From: CAZQCI01 sp964592255
Lineage (GTDB): Bacteria; UBA10199; SBBF01
Assembly (NCBI GenBank): GCA_964592255.1
Contig: CAZQCI010000053.1
Location: 1-14,080 of the forward strand
Direction of reading: 5' to 3'
Length of the DNA stretch: 14,080 nt
The stretch's first letter is position 1. The number at the start of each line of letters is the position of its first letter. Positions 1 through 6,202 of the stretch are shown in pieces. The notes beneath the pieces were generated by a model. It searched no databases, had not been told where the DNA came from, and saw nothing but the letters and a program-made list of their open reading frames with translations. Both the position numbers and the translations under genes were made by a program.

Positions 1-480
1 ATTATTGGCCACGAAGGACGTGATTACTTTCCTCTTCTAGGTGCTATTTTTCTCTATATTTTTATTAATAACTTGATGGGTGTTATCCCTGGTTTTAGTC
101 CTGCGACAGAAAATATTAATACAAACCTGGCTTGTTCACTGACAGTTTTTATTTATTACAATTATGTCGGCATTAAGAAGCAAGGACTTGTGAACTATCT
201 CAAACATTTTATGGGGCCTATTTGGATGTTAGCACCCCTCATGTTTCTCATCGAACTGGTGAGTCATTTTGTCCGCCCGGCGTCTTTAGCAGTTCGTTTG
301 CTAGGGAATATTACGGGCGATCACGTTGTGTTGGGAATCTTCTCCGGCTTGGTGCCGTTGTTGATTCCTGTTATTTTCTTGGCTTTGGGAGTCTTCGTGG
401 CTTTTTTACAAGCCTTCGTATTTACACTTCTCTCCACTGTCTACATTAGTTTAGCGGTGGCGCATGAAGAACATCATTGA
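1..480 (+). CDS. atpB: F1Fo ATP synthase subunit a (5'-truncated by window edge)
   Basis: This is the C-terminal part of the membrane-embedded stator subunit a, which forms the two half-channels that pass ions to and from the rotating c-ring. The frame is open from base 1 and has no start in the window. Hydrophobic helices alternate with short loops. The family signature around SLAVRLLGN is present; its arginine (codon 295-297) corresponds to the essential E. coli Arg210 that separates the half-channels. The segment ends in a long hydrophobic helix and a short HEEHH tail. The stop TGA overlaps an ATG at 480 (TGATG), which opens a small frame leading to atpE. Identification is firm; the missing N-terminus should hold the first helices. 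Confidence 0.95.
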   Translation: MIGHEGRDYFPLLGAIFLYIFINNLMGVIPGFSPATENINTNLACSLTVFIYYNYVGIKKQGLVNYLKHFMGPIWMLAPLMFLIELVSHFVRPASLAVRLLGNITGDHVVLGIFSGLVPLLIPVIFLALGVFVAFLQAFVFTLLSTVYISLAVAHEEHH

Positions 481-629
481 TGTTTAAAAAAACGGGTGGA
501 GACTTTTGGATTCCGGCAGGTGAGGAAGATCAAGAGCGAAGCTTTGAAAGCCGGCGATCCGGTTTTCGTCAAGATGGTAAAAATTACGGACGGAGATTTC
601 AGAAGTCTTATTTTAAGGAGCTCTTATGA
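480..629 (+). CDS. Possible 49-aa protein coupled between atpB and atpE
   Basis: An unbroken 49-codon frame fills the whole atpB-atpE gap. Its ATG overlaps the atpB stop (TGATG, 478-482) and its TGA overlaps the atpE start (ATGA, 626-629). Both junctions are of the kind used for translational coupling. The product begins MFKKTGGDFW and ends KSYFKELL. It is polar, with 11 Lys/Arg against 8 Asp/Glu, several spaced aromatic residues and no membrane segment. No strong Shine-Dalgarno precedes 480, so translation would rely on ribosomes terminating on atpB. The atpE ribosome binding site (AAGGAG, 615-620) lies inside it. I recognise no family. The alternative is a non-coding spacer whose open frame is chance, especially since a stable hairpin sits at 545-568. 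Confidence 0.45.
   Translation: MFKKTGGDFWIPAGEEDQERSFESRRSGFRQDGKNYGRRFQKSYFKELL
545..568 (+). promoter_or_regulatory. Hairpin in atpB-atpE spacer mRNA
   Basis: GAAAGCCGG (546-554) pairs with CCGGTTTTC (559-567) around a CGAT tetraloop: nine pairs with one G-T wobble, plus a further T-G pair at 545/568. It lies about 60 bases before the atpE start. Subunit c is needed in many copies per complex, so an intercistronic hairpin here could stabilise or process the message to favour atpE. That role is inference; only the pairing is visible. Confidence 0.5.
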
Positions 630-955
630 AGAAGTTCATTTTTGTTTTGATGTTTGTTTTAGCTCAAGCCGCTGTAGTTGGTTTGGTACACGCTCAAGAA
701 TCTCACGGAGCTAGTGGTTCCTCCGATTCCAACAGCGGGTTAGCTTTGGCCGCTGGTTTGGCCATTGGTTTAGCCGCTTTCGGTGGTGCCTTGGCTCAAG
801 GAAAAGCCGCTGCCAGTGCTTTGGAAGGTATTGCCCGTAATCCTGGAGCTGCCAATAAAGTTCAAACCCCAATGATCATCGGTTTGGCCTTGATCGAGTC
901 CTTGGTTATTTACGCGCTGCTCATTGCCTTTATGTTGCAAGGCAAAATTCACTAA
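626..955 (+). CDS. atpE: F1Fo ATP synthase subunit c with N-terminal signal peptide
   Basis: This is the proteolipid that oligomerises into the ion-driven rotor ring. At 109 residues it is longer than the usual 75-90. Residues 1-23 (MKK, hydrophobic stretch, VHA before Gln24) look like a cleavable signal peptide, followed by a Ser/Gly-rich linker. Two transmembrane hairpin helices follow (about 39-68 and 82-105), joined by the polar RNPG loop at 71-74. The ion-binding carboxylate is Glu91 in LIESLVIY. Gln58, Ser92 and Tyr96 match positions of the sodium-site ligand set described for Ilyobacter, although the Thr that follows there is Leu here. Similar ESLxIY motifs occur in Geobacter-type c subunits, so ion specificity is open. 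AAGGAG at 615-620 sets the start. A strong terminator follows, so F1 genes must lie elsewhere. Confidence 0.96.
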   Translation: MKKFIFVLMFVLAQAAVVGLVHAQESHGASGSSDSNSGLALAAGLAIGLAAFGGALAQGKAAASALEGIARNPGAANKVQTPMIIGLALIESLVIYALLIAFMLQGKIH

Positions 956-977
956 GTGGTTTTCATTTTTTGATAAC

Positions 978-1014
978 AATCCCCCCTTTCCAAAAGATTG
1001 GGGGGATTTTTTTT
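978..1014 (+). terminator. Intrinsic terminator after atpE
   Basis: AATCCCCCC (978-986) pairs perfectly with GGGGGGATT (1000-1008) around a 13-base loop, and the stem runs into eight T residues (1007-1014). It is a textbook rho-independent terminator that closes the atpB-atpE operon. Confidence 0.93.
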
Positions 1015-1074
1015 GCCCTTTTTTATAAGCAACTTCCATGACCTATTGCCGATAATAATAAAAGGAGGCTTGCC

Positions 1075-1284
1075 ATGGAAAAAAAGAAAAAAGCTCTTTT
1101 AGACGAACCTTTAGAACTTCCTCCTTTAAAACTAGTGTCTTGCCAGGAGGATGTGATTCCCATCGCTAATCAGCGGCTTTATAGAAAAATCATCAATAAT
1201 CTCAAATCGATGTCTAGTTTGGTAGAGGGAAGCTCACTGCCGAAGGAAGCCTATAAACCCTTTAAAAGTTCTCTGATTCACTAA
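1075..1284 (+). CDS. Small hypothetical protein, 69 aa
   Basis: The ATG is preceded by a near-perfect Shine-Dalgarno (AAAGGAGG, 1061-1068) at six bases' spacing, the best in the window, which argues for real translation. The product starts MEKKKKALLD, has a Leu/Pro-rich stretch (EPLELPPLKL) and one cysteine (Cys23), and then a likely amphipathic helix (about residues 36-48). There is no signal peptide or membrane segment. I recognise no family. It sits just behind the atpE terminator, so it needs its own promoter; I found no convincing one. It may be transcribed together with the kinase at 1387, about 100 bases downstream. Confidence 0.62.
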   Translation: MEKKKKALLDEPLELPPLKLVSCQEDVIPIANQRLYRKIINNLKSMSSLVEGSSLPKEAYKPFKSSLIH

Positions 1285-1386
1285 ATAAAGTAGGGAGAGG
1301 TGTTTAAGGTATTTCTTTAAAAAAACTCCTGAACATGGCACCGCTCTCTTATAGACAACCCCAATATAGGGTGTTATAGGAAAAGC

Positions 1387-2034
1387 GTGGATCAGCTTCG
1401 CTACATTGCAGTAGAAGGGCCCATTGGCGTGGGCAAAACATCCCTGACCACCATGCTGGCTCAAGATTTCAAGGGCCGGCTGATTCTGGAGGAAGCCTCC
1501 GAAAATCCCTTTTTAGGCCCTTTTTATCAAAATCCCGATCAATATGCGTTTCAGGCTCAAATTTTCTTTCTTCTCTCGCGCTATCGGCAACAAGTAGAAC
1601 TCAAACAACAAGACTTATTTAATCAAGTGACGGTGTGTGATTATATTTTTGCCAAAGACCAAATTTTTGCTTCCTTAAACCTTACTCCGGAAGAAATGGA
1701 TTTGTATGACAAGGTCTATCAGCTATTAGATGCTCGCCTCCCAAAACCAGATTTAGTTATTTTTCTTCAAGCCAATGCTGATGTGCTGATGAACCGGATT
1801 AAAAAAAGAAAAATTTCCTATGAAAATGGAATGGATGGGGAATATATCGATGCCTTATCCCAAGCGTATAGTCGGTTTTTCTTTCGCTATTCAGATACCC
1901 CGCTTTTAGTTGTGAATACGTCTGGAATTGATTTTGTGAAAAATGAAAAAGATTATGATACACTCAAAAAAGAGCTATTAGGGATGTTGAAAAGCGGCAA
2001 GGATAAGCATTATGTCACCATCGATAGCCGATAA
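1387..2034 (+). CDS. Deoxynucleoside kinase (dNK/dGK-dCK family)
   Basis: This 215-aa enzyme would phosphorylate deoxynucleosides to dNMPs with ATP in the salvage pathway. The P-loop GPIGVGKT is at residues 11-18. The family's second motif, CDYIFAKDQIFA (84-95), supplies the substrate-contacting acid (Asp85). The Arg/Lys-rich lid (NRIKKRKISYE, 136-146) closes over the phosphate donor. The start is GTG at 1387, with AGGA at 1378-1381 five bases before it; the P-loop then falls at the usual distance from the N-terminus. Its last 23 bases overlap the first proposed panB start. A dNK gene next to panB-panC is a grouping I recall from deltaproteobacterial genomes, usually with folK; no folK is present here. 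Which base it prefers cannot be read from sequence. Confidence 0.88.
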   Translation: MDQLRYIAVEGPIGVGKTSLTTMLAQDFKGRLILEEASENPFLGPFYQNPDQYAFQAQIFFLLSRYRQQVELKQQDLFNQVTVCDYIFAKDQIFASLNLTPEEMDLYDKVYQLLDARLPKPDLVIFLQANADVLMNRIKKRKISYENGMDGEYIDALSQAYSRFFFRYSDTPLLVVNTSGIDFVKNEKDYDTLKKELLGMLKSGKDKHYVTIDSR

Positions 2035-2896
2035 GAAAATTATGTCTCATCAAATCAAAAAACCAGAAAGCAAAGTCACGGTGCCCACGTTAATGAAAAT
2101 GTATCAGCAGGGGGATAAAATAACCATGATCACCGCTTACGATTACACGATTGCCCGCTTGGTGGATGGGGCGGGTACAGATATGGTGTTAATCGGTGAT
2201 TCGTTAGGTATGGTTGTTCAGGGGCATTCCAGTACTTTACCGGTAACGATTGAAGAACTCATTTATCATACGCGTTGTGTGGCTGCCGGAGTGAAGCGAG
2301 CTCATGTGATGGCGGATATGCCTTTTATGTCGTATCAAGCCAGTTATGAAGAAGCTGTAAAAAATGCAGGACTTTTGCTCAAGGCTGGAGCCGAATCCGT
2401 CAAATTAGAAGGCGGGGAGGAATTGGCCGATTTAGTTTGGTATCTTACTAAAATCGGTATTCCTGTTATGGCGCATGTCGGTTTAAAACCCCAGTCGGTT
2501 CATTTAATGGGTGGCCACAAAGTTCAAGGGAAAACTAAAAAAGAAGCCGATCAGATTATTGAGGATGCAAAAGTTTTAGAGGAGGCCGGAGCTTTTTCAT
2601 TGCTACTAGAAGGTATTCCTGTGGAAGTGGCCGACGAGATTACACGTAGCGTGCAAGTGCCCACTATTGGCATTGCGTCTGGCCCCAAGTGCAGCGGGCA
2701 GGTATTGGTGGTTTACGATATTTTAGGAGCAAATCCAGATTTTTCCCCGCGCTTTGTTAAAAAGTATGCCGACCTTCATTCGATGACCCAAAAAGCATTT
2801 AAGGATTACATCCAAGAAGTTAAAAGTGGTCAATTCCCAGCGGAAGAACATTCTGTTCACCAAAATCTTGTGATGGTGAAGGGTGAGAAAAATTAA
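2012..2896 (+). CDS. panB: 3-methyl-2-oxobutanoate hydroxymethyltransferase
   Basis: PanB adds a hydroxymethyl group from 5,10-methylene-tetrahydrofolate to ketoisovalerate, the first committed step of pantothenate and coenzyme A synthesis. It is a (beta/alpha)8 barrel. Metal ligands are visible in order: Asp63 in GDSLGM, Asp102 in MADMPF and Glu133 in KLEGG. The general base Glu200 lies in LLLEGIP. The usual IGIGAG loop reads IGIASG here. The C-terminal EEHS signature is present, with an extra 12 or so residues. From 2012 the protein is 294 aa, against about 264 in E. coli. The 2012 ATG has AAGGA at 1999-2003 and overlaps the kinase gene; the ATG at 2042 gives 284 aa but has no clear ribosome binding site, so I prefer 2012. 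Confidence 0.95.
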   Translation: MSPSIADKKIMSHQIKKPESKVTVPTLMKMYQQGDKITMITAYDYTIARLVDGAGTDMVLIGDSLGMVVQGHSSTLPVTIEELIYHTRCVAAGVKRAHVMADMPFMSYQASYEEAVKNAGLLLKAGAESVKLEGGEELADLVWYLTKIGIPVMAHVGLKPQSVHLMGGHKVQGKTKKEADQIIEDAKVLEEAGAFSLLLEGIPVEVADEITRSVQVPTIGIASGPKCSGQVLVVYDILGANPDFSPRFVKKYADLHSMTQKAFKDYIQEVKSGQFPAEEHSVHQNLVMVKGEKN

Positions 2897-2935
2897 AGAA
2901 CTTATCTTAGAAGTCAATTTATAGTTTAAGTAAAT

Positions 2936-3778
2936 ATGCGCACCCTTTTTTCTCCTGTCCAACTTCAAAAAATCTGCCTTCAACTCAAGCGTCGAGGAAA
3001 AAATATTGGCGTGGTGCCTACCATGGGCTATTTGCATGATGGTCACGTGGCCCTCATGAAAAAAGCAAAAGCCCAATGTGATGTGGTTGTGTTGACGATT
3101 TTTGTTAACCCCACTCAATTTGGTCCTAAGGAGGATTTGTCGCGTTATCCAAGAGATTTAAAAGGTGATTTAGCTAAAGCTAAAAAAGCGGGTGTTGATT
3201 TTGTTTTTACGCCCCAGGTGAAAAATCTTTACCCCGAAAATTATCAAACGTATGTGCAAGTGGAAGAAGCGACACGTGAATTATGTGGTGCCTCACGCCC
3301 TACCCATTTTCGGGGGGTGACAACTATTGTTGCCAAATTGTTTAATGTGATACAGCCGGATAAGGCCTTTTTCGGGCTGAAAGATTATCAGCAATATGCG
3401 GTGATTTGCCGTATGGTGCAAGATTTGAATTTTCCCATCAAAATAGTTGGTGTCCCAACCGTGAGAGAAAAAGATGGCCTGGCCATGAGTTCCCGTAATG
3501 TTTATTTAAATTCTGAAGAGCGACAAGCGGCGTTGTGCCTTTCCCAATCTCTTCAAGCGGCAGCGTTGGCTGTAAAAAAAGGGAAAAAAGGTTTGGATGA
3601 TTTGCAAAACATCATTGTACAGACTTTAAAAGCGCAGCCTTTAGCGCGCATTGATTATGTCAAAGCCGTTCACTGCGAAACGATGGTTCCACTTAAAAAT
3701 TATATTCCTAAAAAAACCCTCTTTGCTCTGGCCGTTTTTATTGGTACAACAAGACTAATCGATAATCGCGTTCTTTAA
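2936..3778 (+). CDS. panC: Pantothenate synthetase
   Basis: PanC condenses pantoate with beta-alanine using ATP, by way of a pantoyl-adenylate. Its 280 residues match the usual length (283 in E. coli). The nucleotidyltransferase HxGH-type motif is PTMGYLHDGH (28-37). FVNPTQFGPKED (56-67) and GLKDYQQ (147-153) carry the pantoate- and ATP-binding glutamines. REKDGLAMSSRN (177-188) is the KMSKS-like loop. It starts 39 bases after panB. No Shine-Dalgarno is visible before the ATG, but TATAGT (2920-2925) lies ten bases upstream, so coupling or a leaderless transcript are both possible. panD is not in the window. Confidence 0.96.
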   Translation: MRTLFSPVQLQKICLQLKRRGKNIGVVPTMGYLHDGHVALMKKAKAQCDVVVLTIFVNPTQFGPKEDLSRYPRDLKGDLAKAKKAGVDFVFTPQVKNLYPENYQTYVQVEEATRELCGASRPTHFRGVTTIVAKLFNVIQPDKAFFGLKDYQQYAVICRMVQDLNFPIKIVGVPTVREKDGLAMSSRNVYLNSEERQAALCLSQSLQAAALAVKKGKKGLDDLQNIIVQTLKAQPLARIDYVKAVHCETMVPLKNYIPKKTLFALAVFIGTTRLIDNRVL

Positions 3779-3847
3779 TGTAAAGATTAAAATAACTGCC
3801 GAGTTTCAAGCGACTAAAAGAAAAAATTAAACTACTAACCATTTCTT

Positions 3848-5170
3848 ATGATGCAATTAATAGCCGCCAAATATTTTCTTTCTATGGAGCCCTCCTCATC
3901 ACTGGGGCCTGTTGGACAAAATTATTTTTTGGAAAATGGAGCCATGATTGTTGAAAATGGCACCATCCTGGAAGTGGGTCTCTATGACCAACTCAAGGCA
4001 TCTTATCCGAAAGCAGTTGAAGAAAACTATAGACATCATGTTTTGATGCCCGGCTTAATTAACGCACATACGCATCTCGATTTAGGAGGACATAAAAATT
4101 TCCCCTTCGATCCGGTGCGTACCATGACTGCGGAAGTCCATTTCATCGATTGGTTTTTATCCTGTATGGACTATAAACAAAATGCCAAACAGGAATTATT
4201 GCGCGAATCTATCCAAGAAGGGTTGGCTTCTTCTCTTGAGGCCGGTACAACCTGCGTTGGGGATATGGGGAGTTTTGAAGGTATTTTTCAGGTATTGCAC
4301 GAAATAGGTTTGCGGGCTGTGGTGTTTCCAGAAGTTGTTAATTACGATCGTTCTGTCACGCAAGACCTCTATGAAAGTGCTTTAGGTTTGGCGGAAAAAT
4401 ATCATGACGAAAATACGGAACTCATTCGTGTGGGGTTAGCCCCTTATGCGCCTTTTACCGTGTCGCGCCAAATTCTTAAAATCATCGCTTCTTATTGTCG
4501 TAGTACATCCACGCCTTTGATGATGCATGTGGCCGAAAGTTTTTCCGAAATGGAATTTTTCTATAATTCAACCGGGGATATTGCGACACGGTTTTTTCCC
4601 AAAGTAGGTTGGGGCCAGGATTTGCCGCCGCCTTTTCATAAAACCCCTTTGGCTTATCTGGATGAAATCGGGTTTCTTAAAGCGGGCCCCGTGTTAGCGG
4701 GCTGTGTTCAAACCACGCCAGAAGATTTAGACCGCATTGCTGCGGCGCAAGCTAAAGTTGTTTTATGCCCTCGTGCTAATCACTACCTGAAGCTAGGCCA
4801 GCCACGTCTGGAAGGTTTGGTTAAACGTAATATTCCTGTGGCTCTTGCCACGGACGGGATGCCTTCGAATACTAATTTATCTCTCTGGGATGAAATGCGT
4901 TTTGCTTACGAAACTCTGATTTTTGGAAAATCCACTTCGGTTTCTCCGTTAGATCTTATTCGTATGGTGACCTTGGATGCGGCCCGTGTTTTAGGCCTTG
5001 AAAAAACAGTAGGGTCCTTGGCTGCCGGTAAAAAGGCCGACTATGTTCTTGTAAGTTTAGGCGATGATGAGGCCCCTTCCGATTTGGCTTTGCATCTTTT
5101 ACAAAATACCAAAACCTACCATGTAAAAAAAGTGGTGGTGGCTGGAAAAACTCTTAAAGATTCCCATTAA
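3848..5170 (+). CDS. Amidohydrolase, aminodeoxyfutalosine deaminase (MqnX)-like, altered active site
   Basis: This 440-aa protein belongs to the SSNA/Atz branch of metal-dependent amidohydrolases, which deaminate or dechlorinate aminated rings. A small beta domain (1-65 and the last 50 residues) flanks a TIM barrel. Metal ligands visible are His74 and His76 (NAHTH), His227 (MMHVAES, with the likely acid Glu230) and Asp336 (ATDGMPSN). GLAPYAPFTVS, LCPRANHYL and LWDEMR resemble MqnX, the adenosyl-to-inosyl deaminase of the futalosine menaquinone route. The beta-6 motif that normally reads AHCVH is AGCVQ here (284-288), so the catalytic histidine is replaced by Gly285. It may be a divergent enzyme or not a deaminase at all. 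No Shine-Dalgarno precedes ATG 3848. It is convergent with the next gene, with 21 bases between. No other menaquinone gene is nearby. Confidence 0.8.
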   Translation: MMQLIAAKYFLSMEPSSSLGPVGQNYFLENGAMIVENGTILEVGLYDQLKASYPKAVEENYRHHVLMPGLINAHTHLDLGGHKNFPFDPVRTMTAEVHFIDWFLSCMDYKQNAKQELLRESIQEGLASSLEAGTTCVGDMGSFEGIFQVLHEIGLRAVVFPEVVNYDRSVTQDLYESALGLAEKYHDENTELIRVGLAPYAPFTVSRQILKIIASYCRSTSTPLMMHVAESFSEMEFFYNSTGDIATRFFPKVGWGQDLPPPFHKTPLAYLDEIGFLKAGPVLAGCVQTTPEDLDRIAAAQAKVVLCPRANHYLKLGQPRLEGLVKRNIPVALATDGMPSNTNLSLWDEMRFAYETLIFGKSTSVSPLDLIRMVTLDAARVLGLEKTVGSLAAGKKADYVLVSLGDDEAPSDLALHLLQNTKTYHVKKVVVAGKTLKDSH

Positions 5171-5191
5171 AAATTTGTCAGGGGATGACGC

Positions 5192-6187
5192 TTATCGAAT
5201 TTGTCGGACTTGAATGTAGGCATCGGCCAGCAATTTAAGCGATATTTCGCCCATGGGATAGGAGGCATGGTAGACCACTTCTTTAATGCCACTGTTGATG
5301 ATCATTTTAGTACACATCAAGCAAGGGGAGAACGTGGTGTAGAGAGTAGCATCTTTAATGCAGACGCCATGATAAGCGGATTGCACAATCGCATTTTCTT
5401 CAGCATGCGAGCACAGACATTCTTCTAAAGCCACTCCTGAAGCCCCAAAAGAATTACAACGCGGACAGCCTCCTTCATTACAATTTTTAATGCCGCGCGG
5501 TGTGCCGTTATAGCCGGTGGCGATGATGCGTTTATCGCGTATAATGACGGCGGCTACTTTTCGCTTAATGCAATTACTTCTTAAAGCTGCCACTTTGGCG
5601 ATATTCATAAAATAATCATCCCAACTTGGACGAGCTTCTTTTTGGGATACATCTCTTACGACCGTGCGTACTTTTTCGTGCAAAGCCTCCAACGTTGTGT
5701 CGTTGACTACTTCTTGGTCGGCTAGAGCGATGGTTTGGTTCATTTGCTGCTTGTTGGGATCACTGCTTTCTTCTTCCAATTTTTCAATGCGTATAAATTC
5801 TTTAAGAGTGACGGGGTCACTTTCCCGACTTCGATTTTTAATTCTTTCAAAACGGATTTCTTGAGGAGCTGAAATATTGAGTAAAATAAAATCACTACGA
5901 CGTTTAAGTGATTTAACTTCCGATGGGTTGCGGATAGAGTCGATGACGTAATTTTTTTCTGGATCGAGTAGGGCTAATATTTTGTCTGCCAAGACTGAAG
6001 GCCCGCCTTCGGTACGTAAGCGGTTGCCGTACTCGATTAAACGTTCACGCGTGATGTCTAGGCCTTGTTTTCGAATTTCCGAACGTAGTGCATCCGATAA
6101 AGAGTGATAGATGAATCCGCTGGAAATAAGAAATTTGGCGACTTCACCTTTGCCTGAACCGTTTTTTCCTGTAAGTCCGATAATCAT
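5192..6187 (-). CDS. P-loop kinase-like domain fused to dCMP deaminase
   Basis: This 331-aa fusion has an N-terminal P-loop NTPase domain (1-175) resembling archaeal UPF0200/AAA_18 and dephospho-CoA kinase folds. The Walker A region is GKNGSGKG (7-14), with Gly instead of Ser/Thr after the lysine, as in UPF0200 proteins. DSIRNPSEV (83-91) is a further family motif. The C-terminal domain (188-331) is a deoxycytidylate deaminase, converting dCMP to dUMP for dTTP supply: TGYNG (224-228), zinc ligand and proton shuttle in HAE (261-263), and PCLMC (288-292). Extra cysteines at 236-259 may bind a second zinc. AAGGAGA (6193-6199) sets the ATG at 6187. It follows the upstream secreted-protein gene by 15 bases. 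Fusions of this order include yeast Dcd1-like enzymes and the longer anti-phage AvcD proteins. Confidence 0.9.
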   Translation of the reverse strand: MIIGLTGKNGSGKGEVAKFLISSGFIYHSLSDALRSEIRKQGLDITRERLIEYGNRLRTEGGPSVLADKILALLDPEKNYVIDSIRNPSEVKSLKRRSDFILLNISAPQEIRFERIKNRSRESDPVTLKEFIRIEKLEEESSDPNKQQMNQTIALADQEVVNDTTLEALHEKVRTVVRDVSQKEARPSWDDYFMNIAKVAALRSNCIKRKVAAVIIRDKRIIATGYNGTPRGIKNCNEGGCPRCNSFGASGVALEECLCSHAEENAIVQSAYHGVCIKDATLYTTFSPCLMCTKMIINSGIKEVVYHASYPMGEISLKLLADAYIQVRQIR

Positions 6188-6202
6188 TCTTGTCTCCTTA
6201 TG

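Noticed and set aside
496..714. 72-codon plus-strand frame across the atpB-atpE spacer and start of atpE
   Set aside because: It runs out of frame through the conserved atpE signal peptide and has no ribosome binding site; it is a shadow frame.
770..1039. Minus-strand frame opposite atpE and its terminator
   Set aside because: It reads through the terminator stem on the opposite strand of a conserved gene, with no start signals.
1051..1056. GATAAT as -10 box for the small gene at 1075
   Set aside because: The implied start would fall inside the ribosome binding site, and there is no matching -35.
2723..3118. 131-codon minus-strand frame opposite the panB-panC junction
   Set aside because: It lies opposite two firmly identified conserved genes, and the composition of its product is unlike a real protein.
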